A DNA stretch of 64,000 nucleotides from Pseudocercospora fijiensis CIRAD86 (Eukaryota > Ascomycota > Dothideomycetes > Mycosphaerellales > Mycosphaerellaceae), in contig NW_006921532.1 in the NCBI RefSeq assembly GCF_000340215.1, forward strand, positions 649,844-713,843, in the 5' to 3' direction. Below are positions 11,387-22,899 of this stretch, piece by piece. A program made the position numbers and the translations under genes. The notes under the pieces are model-generated. The model did not search any database, was not told the origin of the DNA, and saw only the letters and a list, made by a program, of their open reading frames with translations. Numbering within the stretch: the first letter of the stretch is position 1; each line of letters begins with the position of its first letter.

Positions 11387-12233
11387 TTACGAAGACTATA
11401 TTCTCATATCAGTGTACTTTTCAGTGTTGCCTTTGATCGGGCTCACATGTTGATTGTTGGATCGACATCGGGACTTACGTTGATCGTGTTGCCGTCTGGG
11501 AATATTCTATTAGCATGTATGCAGTTAAAACCAATAGTGCGCGGATTACTTACTGTCATTGCCCTGGTTACCAGTGATTGAGCCGAAAGCGTTGCCGTTG
11601 CCGTTACCCTTGTTGCCAGTGATGCCTTGAGCAGGAGTCAGTATTGGATTCGTGAACATCTCGGTGATCAAGCGTACCATTGCCGTCAAGGGAACCAGAA
11701 CCGTTTCCATTGCCGAACTATGATTATGATCAGTAAATGTGATGTATGGAAACAGCAGCAGCCATCGAATAACATACAGTGTTGCCGGAGCCAGAACCGT
11801 CTGCGAAACGCAAAGTCAGCATTCTGTACGTATCCATTTCGTTGCTACATCACTTACTTCCGGCCTCGTTGCCAGAGCCGGAGCCGTTGCCAGCAGAGTC
11901 GCCGTCTAAAATCTGCATTAGCCTCCTGGTGTTGAAGGGCGTCTACCATCAACACTCACTGCCATTGCCAGAGCCGGCGCCGTTGCCAGCAGAGTTACCG
12001 TCTAAAACCTACATTAGCCTCCTGCTCTTCAAAGACGTCTACCATCAACACTCACTGCCATTGCCCTTATTACCGTTCCGGTTTCCATTCAGGTCACCAG
12101 TAGCAGAGCCGAACGTGCCAAGAGCAGATCCGATAGACTCTAGACCGCCGGCACTGCTCTGATCGGCTGGGATGGCGAGACCAGAGATCGCGACGGCCGA
12201 GGCGAAGATGGCGAAGATAGCGGAGGCACGCAT
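11387..12233 (-). CDS. Small secreted Asn/Gly/Ser-rich protein encoded by eight mini-exons
   Basis: The start at 12233 gives a clear signal peptide (MRASAIFAIFASAVAISGLA). Exons (minus strand) are 12233-12056, 12001-11960, 11905-11858, 11800-11778, 11717-11678, 11625-11554, 11495-11479 and 11395-11387. All seven introns are GT-AG of 52 to 83 nt. The joined model is 429 nt, 142 residues. After the signal peptide the protein is mostly short motifs such as NGNSAGNGAGSGNG and NGDSAGNGSGSGNEAG. Exons 2 and 3 begin and end in phase 1, and their introns are near-copies of each other, so exon-intron units have been duplicated in tandem. There is no enzyme domain and no Cys-rich pattern. It could be a cell-wall or extracellular low-complexity protein; the function is unknown. 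The last acceptor (11396) is the least certain part. Confidence 0.72.
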
Positions 12234-13227
12234 TTTTGATTGATGAGAGTGTTGTGATTAAAAACAATGGGCCAGAAAATTGGCAGTGGTCGAGAAGTGC
12301 AATTGAAGGAATGTGGGTAGTTTGTTGGTTGGAGTGCGTGTAGGATCGAAGCAAAAGTGACAAGAGACTGGCCGTTGGTCATATACCTACCTTTCTACAT
12401 CGTATTACTTGCGTGCTTTGCTCCGGATAGACGCGTAGCCATCGCGAATGATGTGCATGACCGCGAAGCTTGTAGATCGGCGTCTTCGGCAAGGGAGATC
12501 TTGCAGCAAAAGATCAAGCTAGACACCGATAGCTTGAAATGACATCCTTCTCCTTCATCAAACCTCGGAGGAGTGCAGAGTGAGAAGGTTGACGAGCCTA
12601 CCAATGATAGAAGGCGTCGTTGTTTAAGGCGCCACTGAGGTGTAGTTGACGACATGAAACGCAAATGCGACTCGCCGAAAGTGGTAAGACGCAAGACCAC
12701 CTTGAGTCGCAGATGACTACTTTGGGTAAAGACGTAAGATTTTGATGTGTTTGTAAAGTGGAACGACAGTTGACGCTTTCGGGCGACGGCGTTGTTTTGA
12801 AGCTCTGCGCATTATTGTCAGCTTGCACGGAAAAGGACATCACACTGGAGGGCTAGCTTCCGACATGAAATGCGAACAGCAGAGCCATCGCGACTTCCTC
12901 GCTTGTGACCGCTGCTGAATTTGTGGTCATCAGTTCTCCAGTGCAAGAGTGTTTGCATTCGTGCCAGTGAACGGCCAAGCCATCTTGTGAAGCATCGTCG
13001 TATGCTTATGATTGTGGCGGAGGGCTGGGAGGGCACGTTCCAACTGTTGCAGCGGATGTGGTGTGTGAAAAGGAGGCGCTCCTTAAAATAGGCTCAGGAC
13101 GGAGCGGTCGCCGAAGACTTGTCGATCACAACTCGGTGTCGTTTCATCATCAACTCGTTTGGAGCCGCATGCTGAGATGATACGAAGCTCGATTGCTTGG
13201 AGCCTCTGGCAGTGTACGTCTCCGATT
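12234..13227. other. Intergenic region between the secreted-protein gene and the transposon
   Basis: About 1 kb with ordinary composition up to the transposon boundary at 13228, holding the promoter of the secreted-protein gene. Several 60-100-codon ORFs on both strands show no domain. A short motif, gacatgaaaYgc, occurs near 12651 and 12863. Nothing else is supported. Confidence 0.45.
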
Positions 13228-13241
13228 AGGGACCTTCAGAA
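13228..13241 (+). repeat. Left terminal inverted repeat of the Harbinger-like element
   Basis: agggaccttcagaa, matched at the right end by ttctaaaggtccct with one C/T difference. The preceding ATT (13225-13227) is repeated after the right end. Confidence 0.75.
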
Positions 13242-13619
13242 ATGGTCAACCTGGCCACCGGCTTCCAAATAAGCGCTAGCTTGTAACCGTTAGGTGAAGG
13301 ATTAATATAGCGCTTTTTACGGACCTTTAGAAGAGGCCAATTAGTATGTAATTGAAAGCGGTTTAGTATAGTAAGGAGCCCCTGTTCTAGACCTTCTAGG
13401 AGTATAGACCTCAGCTATAGACCTATAGACAGTATAGTATACTAAACTATAGAAACTAGAGCGATTATAGTTACTATAGCTACTACAACGGTCGTTACTA
13501 TTACGAGTAAATACCTCGAGGAAGATAGTAGTAATAAGGACTAGTAGGCGTAGAGGGAGGGTAAATAATAAATCTATACGTAAATAGTAGTACCGCTAGT
13601 TAAGGCGTAACCGACTATT

Positions 13620-14727
13620 TAAACCGGCGAGAATATATAATAAATAGCGCTTCGACCTTCTTAGTTATCCGGAGGCTAATATTAAGGGTAACTTCCGCTT
13701 TATAAGGCCTAAATTAATAGAGTTAGTAGACCTATTAGATATTAGTTTAATCGTATTGCTAGTTAGCCTTAAATTGCTACCTATAATAGTACTTTATATT
13801 GTCTATAAGCGGCTGTCTAGTCTAGGCTTCTAGAAGGATATAGATAAGAAGTTTAGCTATTTAGCTACTATATTAAGTTATATATTTAATACGGTAGTAT
13901 ATAGCCTAGCGCTAAAGTAGAAGTCGTTCTTATTCTTTAATAAGAGGCGGCTTAGTAAGCAATATCTCCGGAGCCTAGCAGAGTCGCTATATCTATTAGT
14001 TAGAGTGTCTAGTGTCTTCGGATATATAGATAGCACTATAAGGAAGATTGCGAGACCTAGTCGCAACTAGAGGGTGTTCTATAATAGCTATAAGCACTTC
14101 TATAGCCTTAAATTCTAAGGTATATAGCTACCGGATAGAATACTGCTTATTAATAGCCCTTATCCTAGCTCTTACGGCGATAGTCGACTAGTACGCGAGT
14201 CTAATATTAACTAGGTATAGCATAAGTTGTTTAATAACGACCCTATCGAAGACAAGCTCTTTCTCTTTAGTAACTCGGTATATAGACAGGTTAATAGCAT
14301 TATTAGATCGTAGAAGTCGAAGAGAGGCGGCTATCGTAACCTTATATAGGCGCAGGTTACGAAGGAATAGTCGGCTCTACGACAGTCGGTCGAATAGGGG
14401 TTTAGTAAGATAACTAACAACTAGCTATTCTTCGAGTATAAGAAGGGGCTACGGACTAGTTTAATGCCGATAGGGTCCTGCTATTTAGTAGCAGTGTTAC
14501 TTACTAATTGCCTATCTTACTATCGTAGAAACAAGGTCGCTACGTACTACGGTTTAAGATATCTAGATACTAGAGATTACTTAGGTACTAAGCTGCTACC
14601 TATACCGCTAGTAGGTATAGAAATGCCGGATCTAATGCGTACAAACCCTTCTAGTAATAGATTAGAGGTTAGAAGTAATATAGAAGACATAGGGGAAGTA
14701 GTTATTAATAATAGTAATAAAGAATAG
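13620..14727 (+). pseudogene. PIF/Harbinger-type DDE transposase, RIP-inactivated
   Basis: One reading frame, interrupted almost only by TAG/TAA, carries the DDE_4-type nuclease pattern: FGYIDSTIRKIARP with the first Asp near 14020, RVFYNSYKHFYSLKF, LPDRILLINSPYPSSYGDSRL with the second acidic site, and EYKKGLRTSLMP before the C-terminal helices. The last stop-free piece is 14464-14727. Several Gly codons read Ser or Arg (GGN to AGN) and several Gln/Trp codons read stop, as RIP predicts. The stop at 14725-14727 faces the end of the minus-strand ORF about 50 bp away. No active protein is possible. Confidence 0.8.
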
Positions 14728-14773
14728 TAAAGAATAGCGATAGATTAGTAAGGAGATAATATCTAACTCTTCC

Positions 14774-14806
14774 CTATCCTCTTATTAATACTCGGATTAG
14801 ATACGG
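14774..14806 (-). pseudogene. C-terminal tail of the Harbinger minus-strand ORF
   Basis: When element A and one copy of its aagag duplication are removed, the minus-strand frame from 28091 continues here for about ten codons (PYLIRVLIRG) to a TAG at 14776-14774. That stop could be the true end or a RIPed Trp codon. Confidence 0.6.
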
Positions 14807-14811
14807 AAGAG

Positions 14812-14999
14812 TATTACGATATAACACTATTATATATACGATAGTAGGTAGCGGTTACTATCGACCGCTACGGTTGCTATTACTACTAATAGTAGGACTA
14901 TTATATAGATAGCTTGCCTCGCGGCACCTTAGAGAATATATTAACCTTTGTACTATATAACCGTTACGATACCTTCGTACTATAACCGTGTACCTAGCA
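14812..14999 (+). repeat. 5' LTR of element A (188 bp)
   Basis: It starts TATTACG (TG RIPed to TA) and ends CTAGCA. It differs from the 3' LTR at about 17 sites; every difference I could find is a transition, mostly with the mutated state (TA) in this 5' copy. Confidence 0.88.
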
Positions 15000-15039
15000 A
15001 CTTAGTAGCTTCGCTTAATACTTAGTTAGCTTCTATACT

Positions 15040-18000
15040 AACTACTAGTCCTCTATCCGAATCGACCCTAGTTATTACGGCTACGACGAGAATCGACGCG
15101 ATTAGCTATAGGTCCTACCGATCTTCCGCCGATTACTACGATTTAACTCCTATCCGTTACGACGGTACCTATTCGATTTACTACCCTTCCGCACTATACC
15201 CTACCGACGCGCGAGCGCCTTATCGGCAATCCTATTAGTACCCCGAGGAGATAGTAGTAGTAGTTTCTACCTTTAGTAGTAATTGCCTACTATACCTAGG
15301 TCTAGGGGTAGCCGCTTTCCCTAGGAGGACCTGCCCGATAAGCTACGCTCCTCCGCCTTTAGTCGGTTCTCTATTATTATCCTCCGTTTAGAGACTATCT
15401 CGCCTCTACCCTCTTACTAATAGTTTACCTGCTTACCGTAGCTCCTTCGGACTCGCTTCTAACTCCGGTAGAAGCCTCGAAATTAGCTAAGCTAGCGGTT
15501 TAACCGCTGCCCTAGTACTACAATCTCGGATTGCTAGATATAGAGCCCTATATCCTACGTATCTGTTCCTATATTTAGAACTACGTCGATTATAGCGAGA
15601 ACTTCGCAACCTAGCTTAGGGCAAAGTACGGCCGAATCGACTTACTTACCTTATACGTTCTATATTATTACCCGCTCGTAGGAAATCCGCCGCCTCTATA
15701 GGCTAAAATCGAGGAACTCTACCTAGACGCCCTTAACGGTTATAACTTCCTAGGATAGTAGATAGTAGATAAAGGAATTCTAACTAAATCGGTTAAGGAG
15801 CTTAAAGCCGCGCTCCTAACGGTGCGCGATTTACGCTATTACCGTTAATTCTACCCGGAGATCTATCTACTACCTATAGTAGAGCAGCGCCTACTAGCCT
15901 AACTGCCTTAAGTTCTACTACGGCCTACGGTTTCGCCTATTACTATAGTAGAAATAACCGTACCGCCGGAATAGCGTCCTAGTTCGCCTAATAGCTCGCT
16001 TAAATCGGTTTTCTTACGGAGGCTACTTAAGCTACGATACCCGGCGGACGAGAATCCTTAGAAGCTAAGGGGGCCTCTATCTACGACTTCCCCTAAGGAA
16101 CTATTAACTAAGCCTTCCGATCTGTCGACGTCGCCGTTCTAGGACATCGGTCGCGGCTAATTGCCTCTAATAAACGACGGCCTTACTAACCTATAGGCTA
16201 ACGAGCCGCGTAGTCGTTTCTAATATCGTACTCCGGTAGATGCCTCGTAGACAACCGAGGAGATCGATAGGGCGAATATCGCTATATAACAAAACTATTA
16301 GCGTTATAATTATCTTCGCGAATTAGCTAGACAGAGAGGAGTCTATCTTAACGAAGTCGTATTAGACTTTCTAATAGAATAGGCGATTTTACTGCTATTA
16401 GCTACGCGTAAGCTAAGTCCGCCCTAGCCGAACCTAGGTTAATACGATTACTAGTAGAGGGCAGACATATATATAAATGCCCGTAGGTATAGCTGCTTGC
16501 GTCGGGGCGGGTTTGCGCTAGGCGATCTGCCTAGCAATCTACCTAGTAATTCTCCTAGCAATCTACCTAGAAATCCTCCTAACGATCCTCTACTACTACT
16601 ACCTAGTAACTTCGATCTAGGTAATTCCTCTCGTAAGCCGGCGTAGGGTTAGCCTTTGCCCTTTCCGCTATTAGACTTATAGGGTCTACTATAGGAAGGC
16701 AAGAAGCAACGCTAGAAATACCGTCGGTATAGGGATAATCCGAGTAAGGATAGATCTTTATCTAATAGTAAGGATTCGGACGACTCCGATTAATCCTCGT
16801 CGGATAACAATAGCTCCTTAGATGCTAGTTATTATAGATACGCCCGCCGTCGTAGATACCGTTAGTATTATCGGGACTACGTTACGGAAGCGCTAGTTTC
16901 TAAAGCGAGTTATGTCTAGGGGCACTACGCCCGCCCCTAGTAGCTACAATTCGATCTAGCGTATCTTAGGTTCTTCGATCCTCTACTTAGCGTTATAGAT
17001 TATAGCGAGGGAGACTACGCCTTAGTTAGGAACAAGATAATATACCGTTCGGTATATACTTTTATCGAAGTAGCTAAGGATTATACTTATATCGTAGGGC
17101 AAGAGACAGTTCGTCTTAACCTCTCTCTTTACTTTCGAGGGGTAGCGCTTAGTTAGTATTATAGTTACCTTTCTAGCTACAACCGAGCAAAGCTCTACGG
17201 CGGATACGGTCTAAAGCGCTAGGAACGTTGTCTTAGTAAGAAATAGAAGGTCCCTCCGATAAAGGCAATAGATCTCCTTAATAAGTAACGCTATAACTAG
17301 TAGGATATCGCTTTAGGGCATTTAGTAACAGACTTTATTATTAAGACGGTGCGACTCGCTAAGAATACTAGCGTACGGAAATCGAACTAGCTCTTAGAAG
17401 CTTACCGTCGAATAGACCCGCGCCTCTAATTAAATATAGACGAGCTAAATCGTCGTATAAAGGTCGATAAATAGGTTACGCACTACGAGAAGTAGGTATT
17501 AATCTAGGAGTATATACTTTCGTCCTCGTCTAATTGTCGCTAAGACGCTACGACTAGGAACAATAGCTGCGCTAGTAAGGCTGCCTAGTAGAACCGATAC
17601 GAAGGGAACGCCTCTTATACTCTAGCGAGCTTCGCTCTAGTAAGAGTATCCTCTAACTACTAGAACCGCGATATCGACCGACCGAACCTACTACGCCTTA
17701 CTAACGCCTATTAGTAGAATCGCCTGCCTAACGCCTCTTAGCAGAATCGCCTACTACTAGTAGGAAATAGTAAAGGACTATTAAAGGGTAGTAGCTCTAC
17801 CTTCTTCCCGAAAGACCTAAAGCAAGTCGATTCGCGCCTATTTAATCGATAGAATAGAAAGTGTAACAATCGAGCTCGTAAGTAGGCTAACTTTGCCGAT
17901 AATAGTAAGAAAGCAGGCGATATCGTAAATAATACTAACTAAGCCGACGACGGCTATTAGGAGGATAGTTAGGAGGATAATAGGAGAACTAACGTAGATA

Positions 18001-21000
18001 ATTATAGCTATTTTAGTAACGCCGGAGAAGACGCCGACTACTTTACTAACCTATACAACTCCGATTCGGGCTTAGGAGCTTACTTTATAGATATAGGCGA
18101 CTACTTACTATTAGCGTTAAACTCGGTGCTATAGGCTAAAGCGTCCCTACCGGCGGCGATCTAACTATTTGTCTCTACGAAGTACGCTTACAAGGTCTAT
18201 AGGCGGCGATTTAAGTTAGGTAACCTTCTATACTAGTATATTCGTAAGAAGTATATAGGGGCGACGACGCCTTCTACTATTATCGAACGCGTATTAGCAA
18301 ACCTAGAAGTAATTTAGTCGAAGGCGCCTCCGTTAGCTTAGTAAGGTTACATATTCCGGAATTAGCAATATATAACTTTCCCTCTTTAGTTGTTACTATC
18401 CGGTACATCTATATAGGTCTGCCTAGATACTAGCTATACGCTTACTATTGCGGAAAAAGACTTCGTTTCAAGCTATTGCCTAGACGTAGAGGTACGCAAG
18501 CTACGCGAACTAATCGAAATCGGCGGTATTACTAGCGTATATCGCTCCGGGGAATACGTCGTATTAGATATGTTTATCCCGGTAGCGAAGACAGACGGTA
18601 TAGTCTCCCTAGTACGAATAACTTGTAAGGTTTACCTAGTTCCTAAACTAAAGGCAAAAATCCTAGTTAGTATAGATACGATTACTCTAGAGGGAATAGG
18701 GATCGATATTCCCGTATAGACGGTTACCGTAGCTAGTTAGAATAACGCCCGCTTTAAAGTAGCCGTTAAGCGTAAGAAAGGGAAGTCGGTTTAGCGCCCT
18801 ATAAGGCTAGCGGAGGACGTAACATTAGCGCCGCGTACGGTCGCCCTCGCGCTAGTTAAGTATAGTAGTAACTTCCCTAAGGGCCGGGATTTTATTCTTA
18901 ACGCTAGTTTCTTAGTCTAGCTAACTAGCAATATATAGGGATTGTCGTTACAAGCTCCGCCGTTAGTAATAGCGCATAATCAGGTCGTAGACGCTAATTT
19001 TTCTTATATATATATTCGTAACGATGCGACGACTCTAGTAACGATTCGAGCTAGATAGCTACTCGGTTCGTTAAGTAATAGGACTATTGCTAGGGCCTAC
19101 TATATCGACGTAGCCGACTACGGACCAGCAGGATTGAGTCCTAACGCTTTTACGGCTACGCGGGATATGCTAAATGTATAGCGGGAATACTAGTACGCGT
19201 TAGGCGTAACGATCTATAGTAACGATAACTAGGTAGACTAAATCGCTATAGCGGTCGAGCGGTATCTAGAGCTTTTTACAGATCGCTAAACAGTAGTCGA
19301 TATTCCCGAGTACGATTACATACCTATCCTAACTGTACTAAATTACCTAGATCTATTACTGCCCCCCTATATAATTAACCTAGTTAAGAGGGATCGTAAA
19401 GTAGTAGACAAGATATATAACGACCTATACCGCTAGGGGAAGATATAGCATATAACCGAGCCTACGCCCTTCGGTTTTCTAGTGTTTGTCGTATAGAAGC
19501 GCGTTACTAACGGTAAAGGTAGTATAATTAATAAGCCGCGGGCAGTAGTCGATATACGCGCCTTAAATAAGGTAACGATCCCTAACAGCTATTAGATACC
19601 GCTCTAGGCGGATCTCTTTATATAGTTAGTAGGGTGCTAGTATATTAGTACTATAGACTGTCTAACCTTCTTCTACTAATAGGGCGTAAAGCCGGAGGAT
19701 CGTTATAAATTAACGATTAATACTTATCGTAGCTAGGAACAGCACAAGGTCGCTATTACAGGATATTCGAATAGTGTCTAATTCGTATAGCGGAAGCTAG
19801 ATTAGATCCTTCGCGACTGTCGTAGCTTTACGCGGGCGTATATCGACGATATCGTAGTGTTTTCGTAGACGTTGCCTAAGTATCTCGATTATCTAGAAGC
19901 GGTTTTCTAGAGATTAGACGCCGTAAGGATTAGCATTAGTCCGAAGAAGACTTTCTTAGGCTTCCTCTCTGCGACCCTTTTAGGTTAGTACGTTAGCGGC
20001 CTCGGTCTAGCTACGAGTAAGGAGAAAATTGCAGCGATTACCTTACTTTAGTTCCTAGAAAACGTATAGAAGCTAGAGTATTATCTCGGTCTAACTAATT
20101 AGTTGCGGCAACACATCCTATACTACGCGTAGATAGCGGCGCCTCTATAGGCGGAGAAAACACGCTTATTAAAAGAGGCGCTAGTTACCGGCAATAGTCG
20201 TCGCCGGTACGTCGCCGTTACGACGCTAGATAAGAACGATTAGCACCGTAACGAGCTAGTAAAAGCGTTTCGCTTGTTATAATCGATGTTCTACGAGCCC
20301 TCCTTCCTATACTATTTCGACCCTAACTATCGCTTATACGCTAATATAGATTCCTCTAAAGAGTTTAGCTATAGCGCAGTGCTCTACTATATCGATAGGG
20401 ACCTAGACCCTATTCTATCTAAAAGAAAGGCGCAGTTGTTTCCTTACTATAAGGTTTAGCCTATTCTATTCTTAAGCTAAGGCCTAACTTAGGCAGAGAT
20501 ACGATATTAGCTAACAGAGCTCGAATACTCGGGAATTGTATAGATAGTAAAGAAGGTAGGCTATTTAATATATACTTTATTAAGGCCGACGACTATCTTT
20601 ATAAACTACTATACCGCGGTCGGTCTTACTAACTCGGTATCGATAACTATAACTACCGATATAGGTAAGTAGAACCTAAAATTAGTAAGGGTATCGATGT
20701 TCCTTTCCTAATATCGAGTTAATATAGTTTACCGTCTAGGGCGGATATACCTAGTTCTAGACGCCCTTAGTCGACTTCTAGAGGATATAGAGTCGCCTAA
20801 GTTAACGCCGGACGAGGAGAACTTAGACCCGCTCTCTTACTATACCGACGTTACGCCCTCTTCGGCCGATCTAGAGGAAGTAGCCTACTTCTATACGATA
20901 TTAGTAGAGCTAGATCCGGATTTCCGACGTTAGTTAAACCGAGCGTACGATAACGACGAACATTAGTCTAGGGTTTTACGACTAGTTCGATAAGCGTAGG

Positions 21001-22560
21001 CGCGGAATACTTTAGAGCGTCTCTATTCGAAGAGAGCTAATATACCTTCGGTAACGAAAACGCTAGTTCGGTATAAGGGTAGCAAAAATCCGGACCTATT
21101 CGTAGGTAATAAGTTTAATAGTCCGCTAGGTATTCGATTCTTCGAAAGGGACGGCCTCTTATATTTCTATAACTAATCTTTAGGGCGTAAGCGACTCTAT
21201 ATCTCTTAGGCCTTAATAGGCGAGATCTTCGAGTAGGCTTACGATAACTGTTGCTACTAAGGCTTTTAGCGCGTCTTCGACCGCATTTAGGCTTCCTTCT
21301 TTATATATCGACTCGCTCGCTACCTTCGCCTCTATTTAGATTATTATTACTAGTATCTCCTTTTACGTACCCTCTAATACGCTCCTTACGGCGAACTTTA
21401 CCCGATCTAGAATATAGAGGGCCTATACTATACTATAACGATAGATCTCGTAACCGCCTTGCCGGTTACGACCGATAGATTTAATATACTATATACGATT
21501 ACTTATAAGACGTCTAAGCGGGTAGCAGTCGTTCTAGGCAAAGAGGACTAGAAGGCCTACGACTAGGGCATCGCTCTAATCGATAGGCTTTACTTAATAG
21601 ATATAAGTTTGCCGGTAGTACTTATCGCTAATCGTAATCCTCGCTAGCTAAGCGACTTCTTTAAGAGCGTTTTCTCGCGCCTATATACGAAGCTAGCTAC
21701 GTCTACGGCCTACTACCCTTAAACCGATAGTTAATCCGAGCGGACTAACTAAACGGTCGAGACGGTAATTCGTTACTAGTTAGCGGATTATCCTAGCGAG
21801 GATTAGACGACGTTTATCCTATAGCTATAGGCTACGCTTAATAACTCCTATAATACGACTACCGGTTAGTCGCCGAACGAGGTTGCTACGGGCGTAAGAA
21901 CGAATCTCGACTCGCTCGATATACTATACGACTATCCGTATAATAGGGCGGTAGCGCGTAGTCGTATCTAGAAGGAAGTCTAGGATGCGATTACTTAGGC
22001 GAACGTAAAAATAAAAGAATAGTATAATAGCAAGTATAAGCCCCTATTCCTTAAGCTAGGTAACTATATTATACTTCGCCTATACTATAGTTACGAAGGG
22101 CTAGGTTAGTCGTACAAGTTTAGCTACTGTTTTAAAGGGCCTTTTATAGTTCTCGAGAAAGTCGGACGACTAGCCTACTATCTCGAGTTGCCGCTATTAA
22201 TACGTATCTATCCGGTAATATCGGTTTCGTAGTTAGAAAAAGCTCCTAAAGACCCGGATCCTTTTAAGAGAACTATTAATTACAAGCCTCTACCTATCGT
22301 AGCTAAGGATAGTCTAGGTTCTAGCGATAAGGGCGATTCTTACGAAATCGAGCGCTTTCTCGGGCGACGGACCGTCGTCTAAAGAGGCTAGCCTGTTCTC
22401 TAATACCTAGTAAAGTAGAAGGGCTATAGGAGCGCCTATAATATATAGTATAATATCGACGACTTAACGGGCGTAGACGATCTACGCAAAATCTACGATA
22501 ATATATACCCTCTAGAGGAGGTACTACTATCCCGTACCCTCCGTAGGGTAGTAAAGCGGA
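15040..22560 (+). pseudogene. gag-pol of element A with C-terminal chromodomain, RIP-inactivated
   Basis: The gag region (about 15040-18150) includes a low-complexity PSNLPSNSPSNLP stretch near 16530-16600. The protease LDTG-type site near 18425 now reads LDTS. The reverse transcriptase spans about 19400-20050 and keeps YIDD (19839-19850). RNase H follows (about 20300-20480), then the integrase core (about 21400-21800) and the C-terminal module, ending in a chromodomain (YEIERFL at about 22341, YLVKWKGY near 22410). Stops are almost entirely TAG/TAA at Gln/Trp positions, so the frame can be followed for long distances. This matches Ty3/Gypsy chromoviruses of fungi. Confidence 0.82.
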
Positions 22561-22899
22561 CGAGAGCTCGCTAGCCTTTTTTAGAGGTTACTAGCTCCGC
22601 CGATAAAGGCGAGGCTAGGCAATCCCTCGCAGTTCGTCGTAAATCGATACGACTCTGCGGGCCTGCGGCGCGACTCCTCCTTTAGAATTGTAATCTACCT
22701 AGGCGTACTCTTATATCGTTATCGTAACTACGTTACTTAGGCAACCGTTATATATAGACGCGGGCTATTCCTTATTTAGTATCGATCTTTCCGGCATCCT
22801 ACGATAAGAGAGCTTTCTATTAATTACCGATAACGAATAGAAACGGACCTTAAGCGCGAGAACCGCGTCCGCCGCGGGGATCGTAAAATAGTAGCTTTT

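Noticed and set aside
12640..12880. Repeated gacatgaaaYgc motif as a regulatory pair
   Set aside because: Only two imperfect copies about 210 bp apart, not placed near a clear promoter element.
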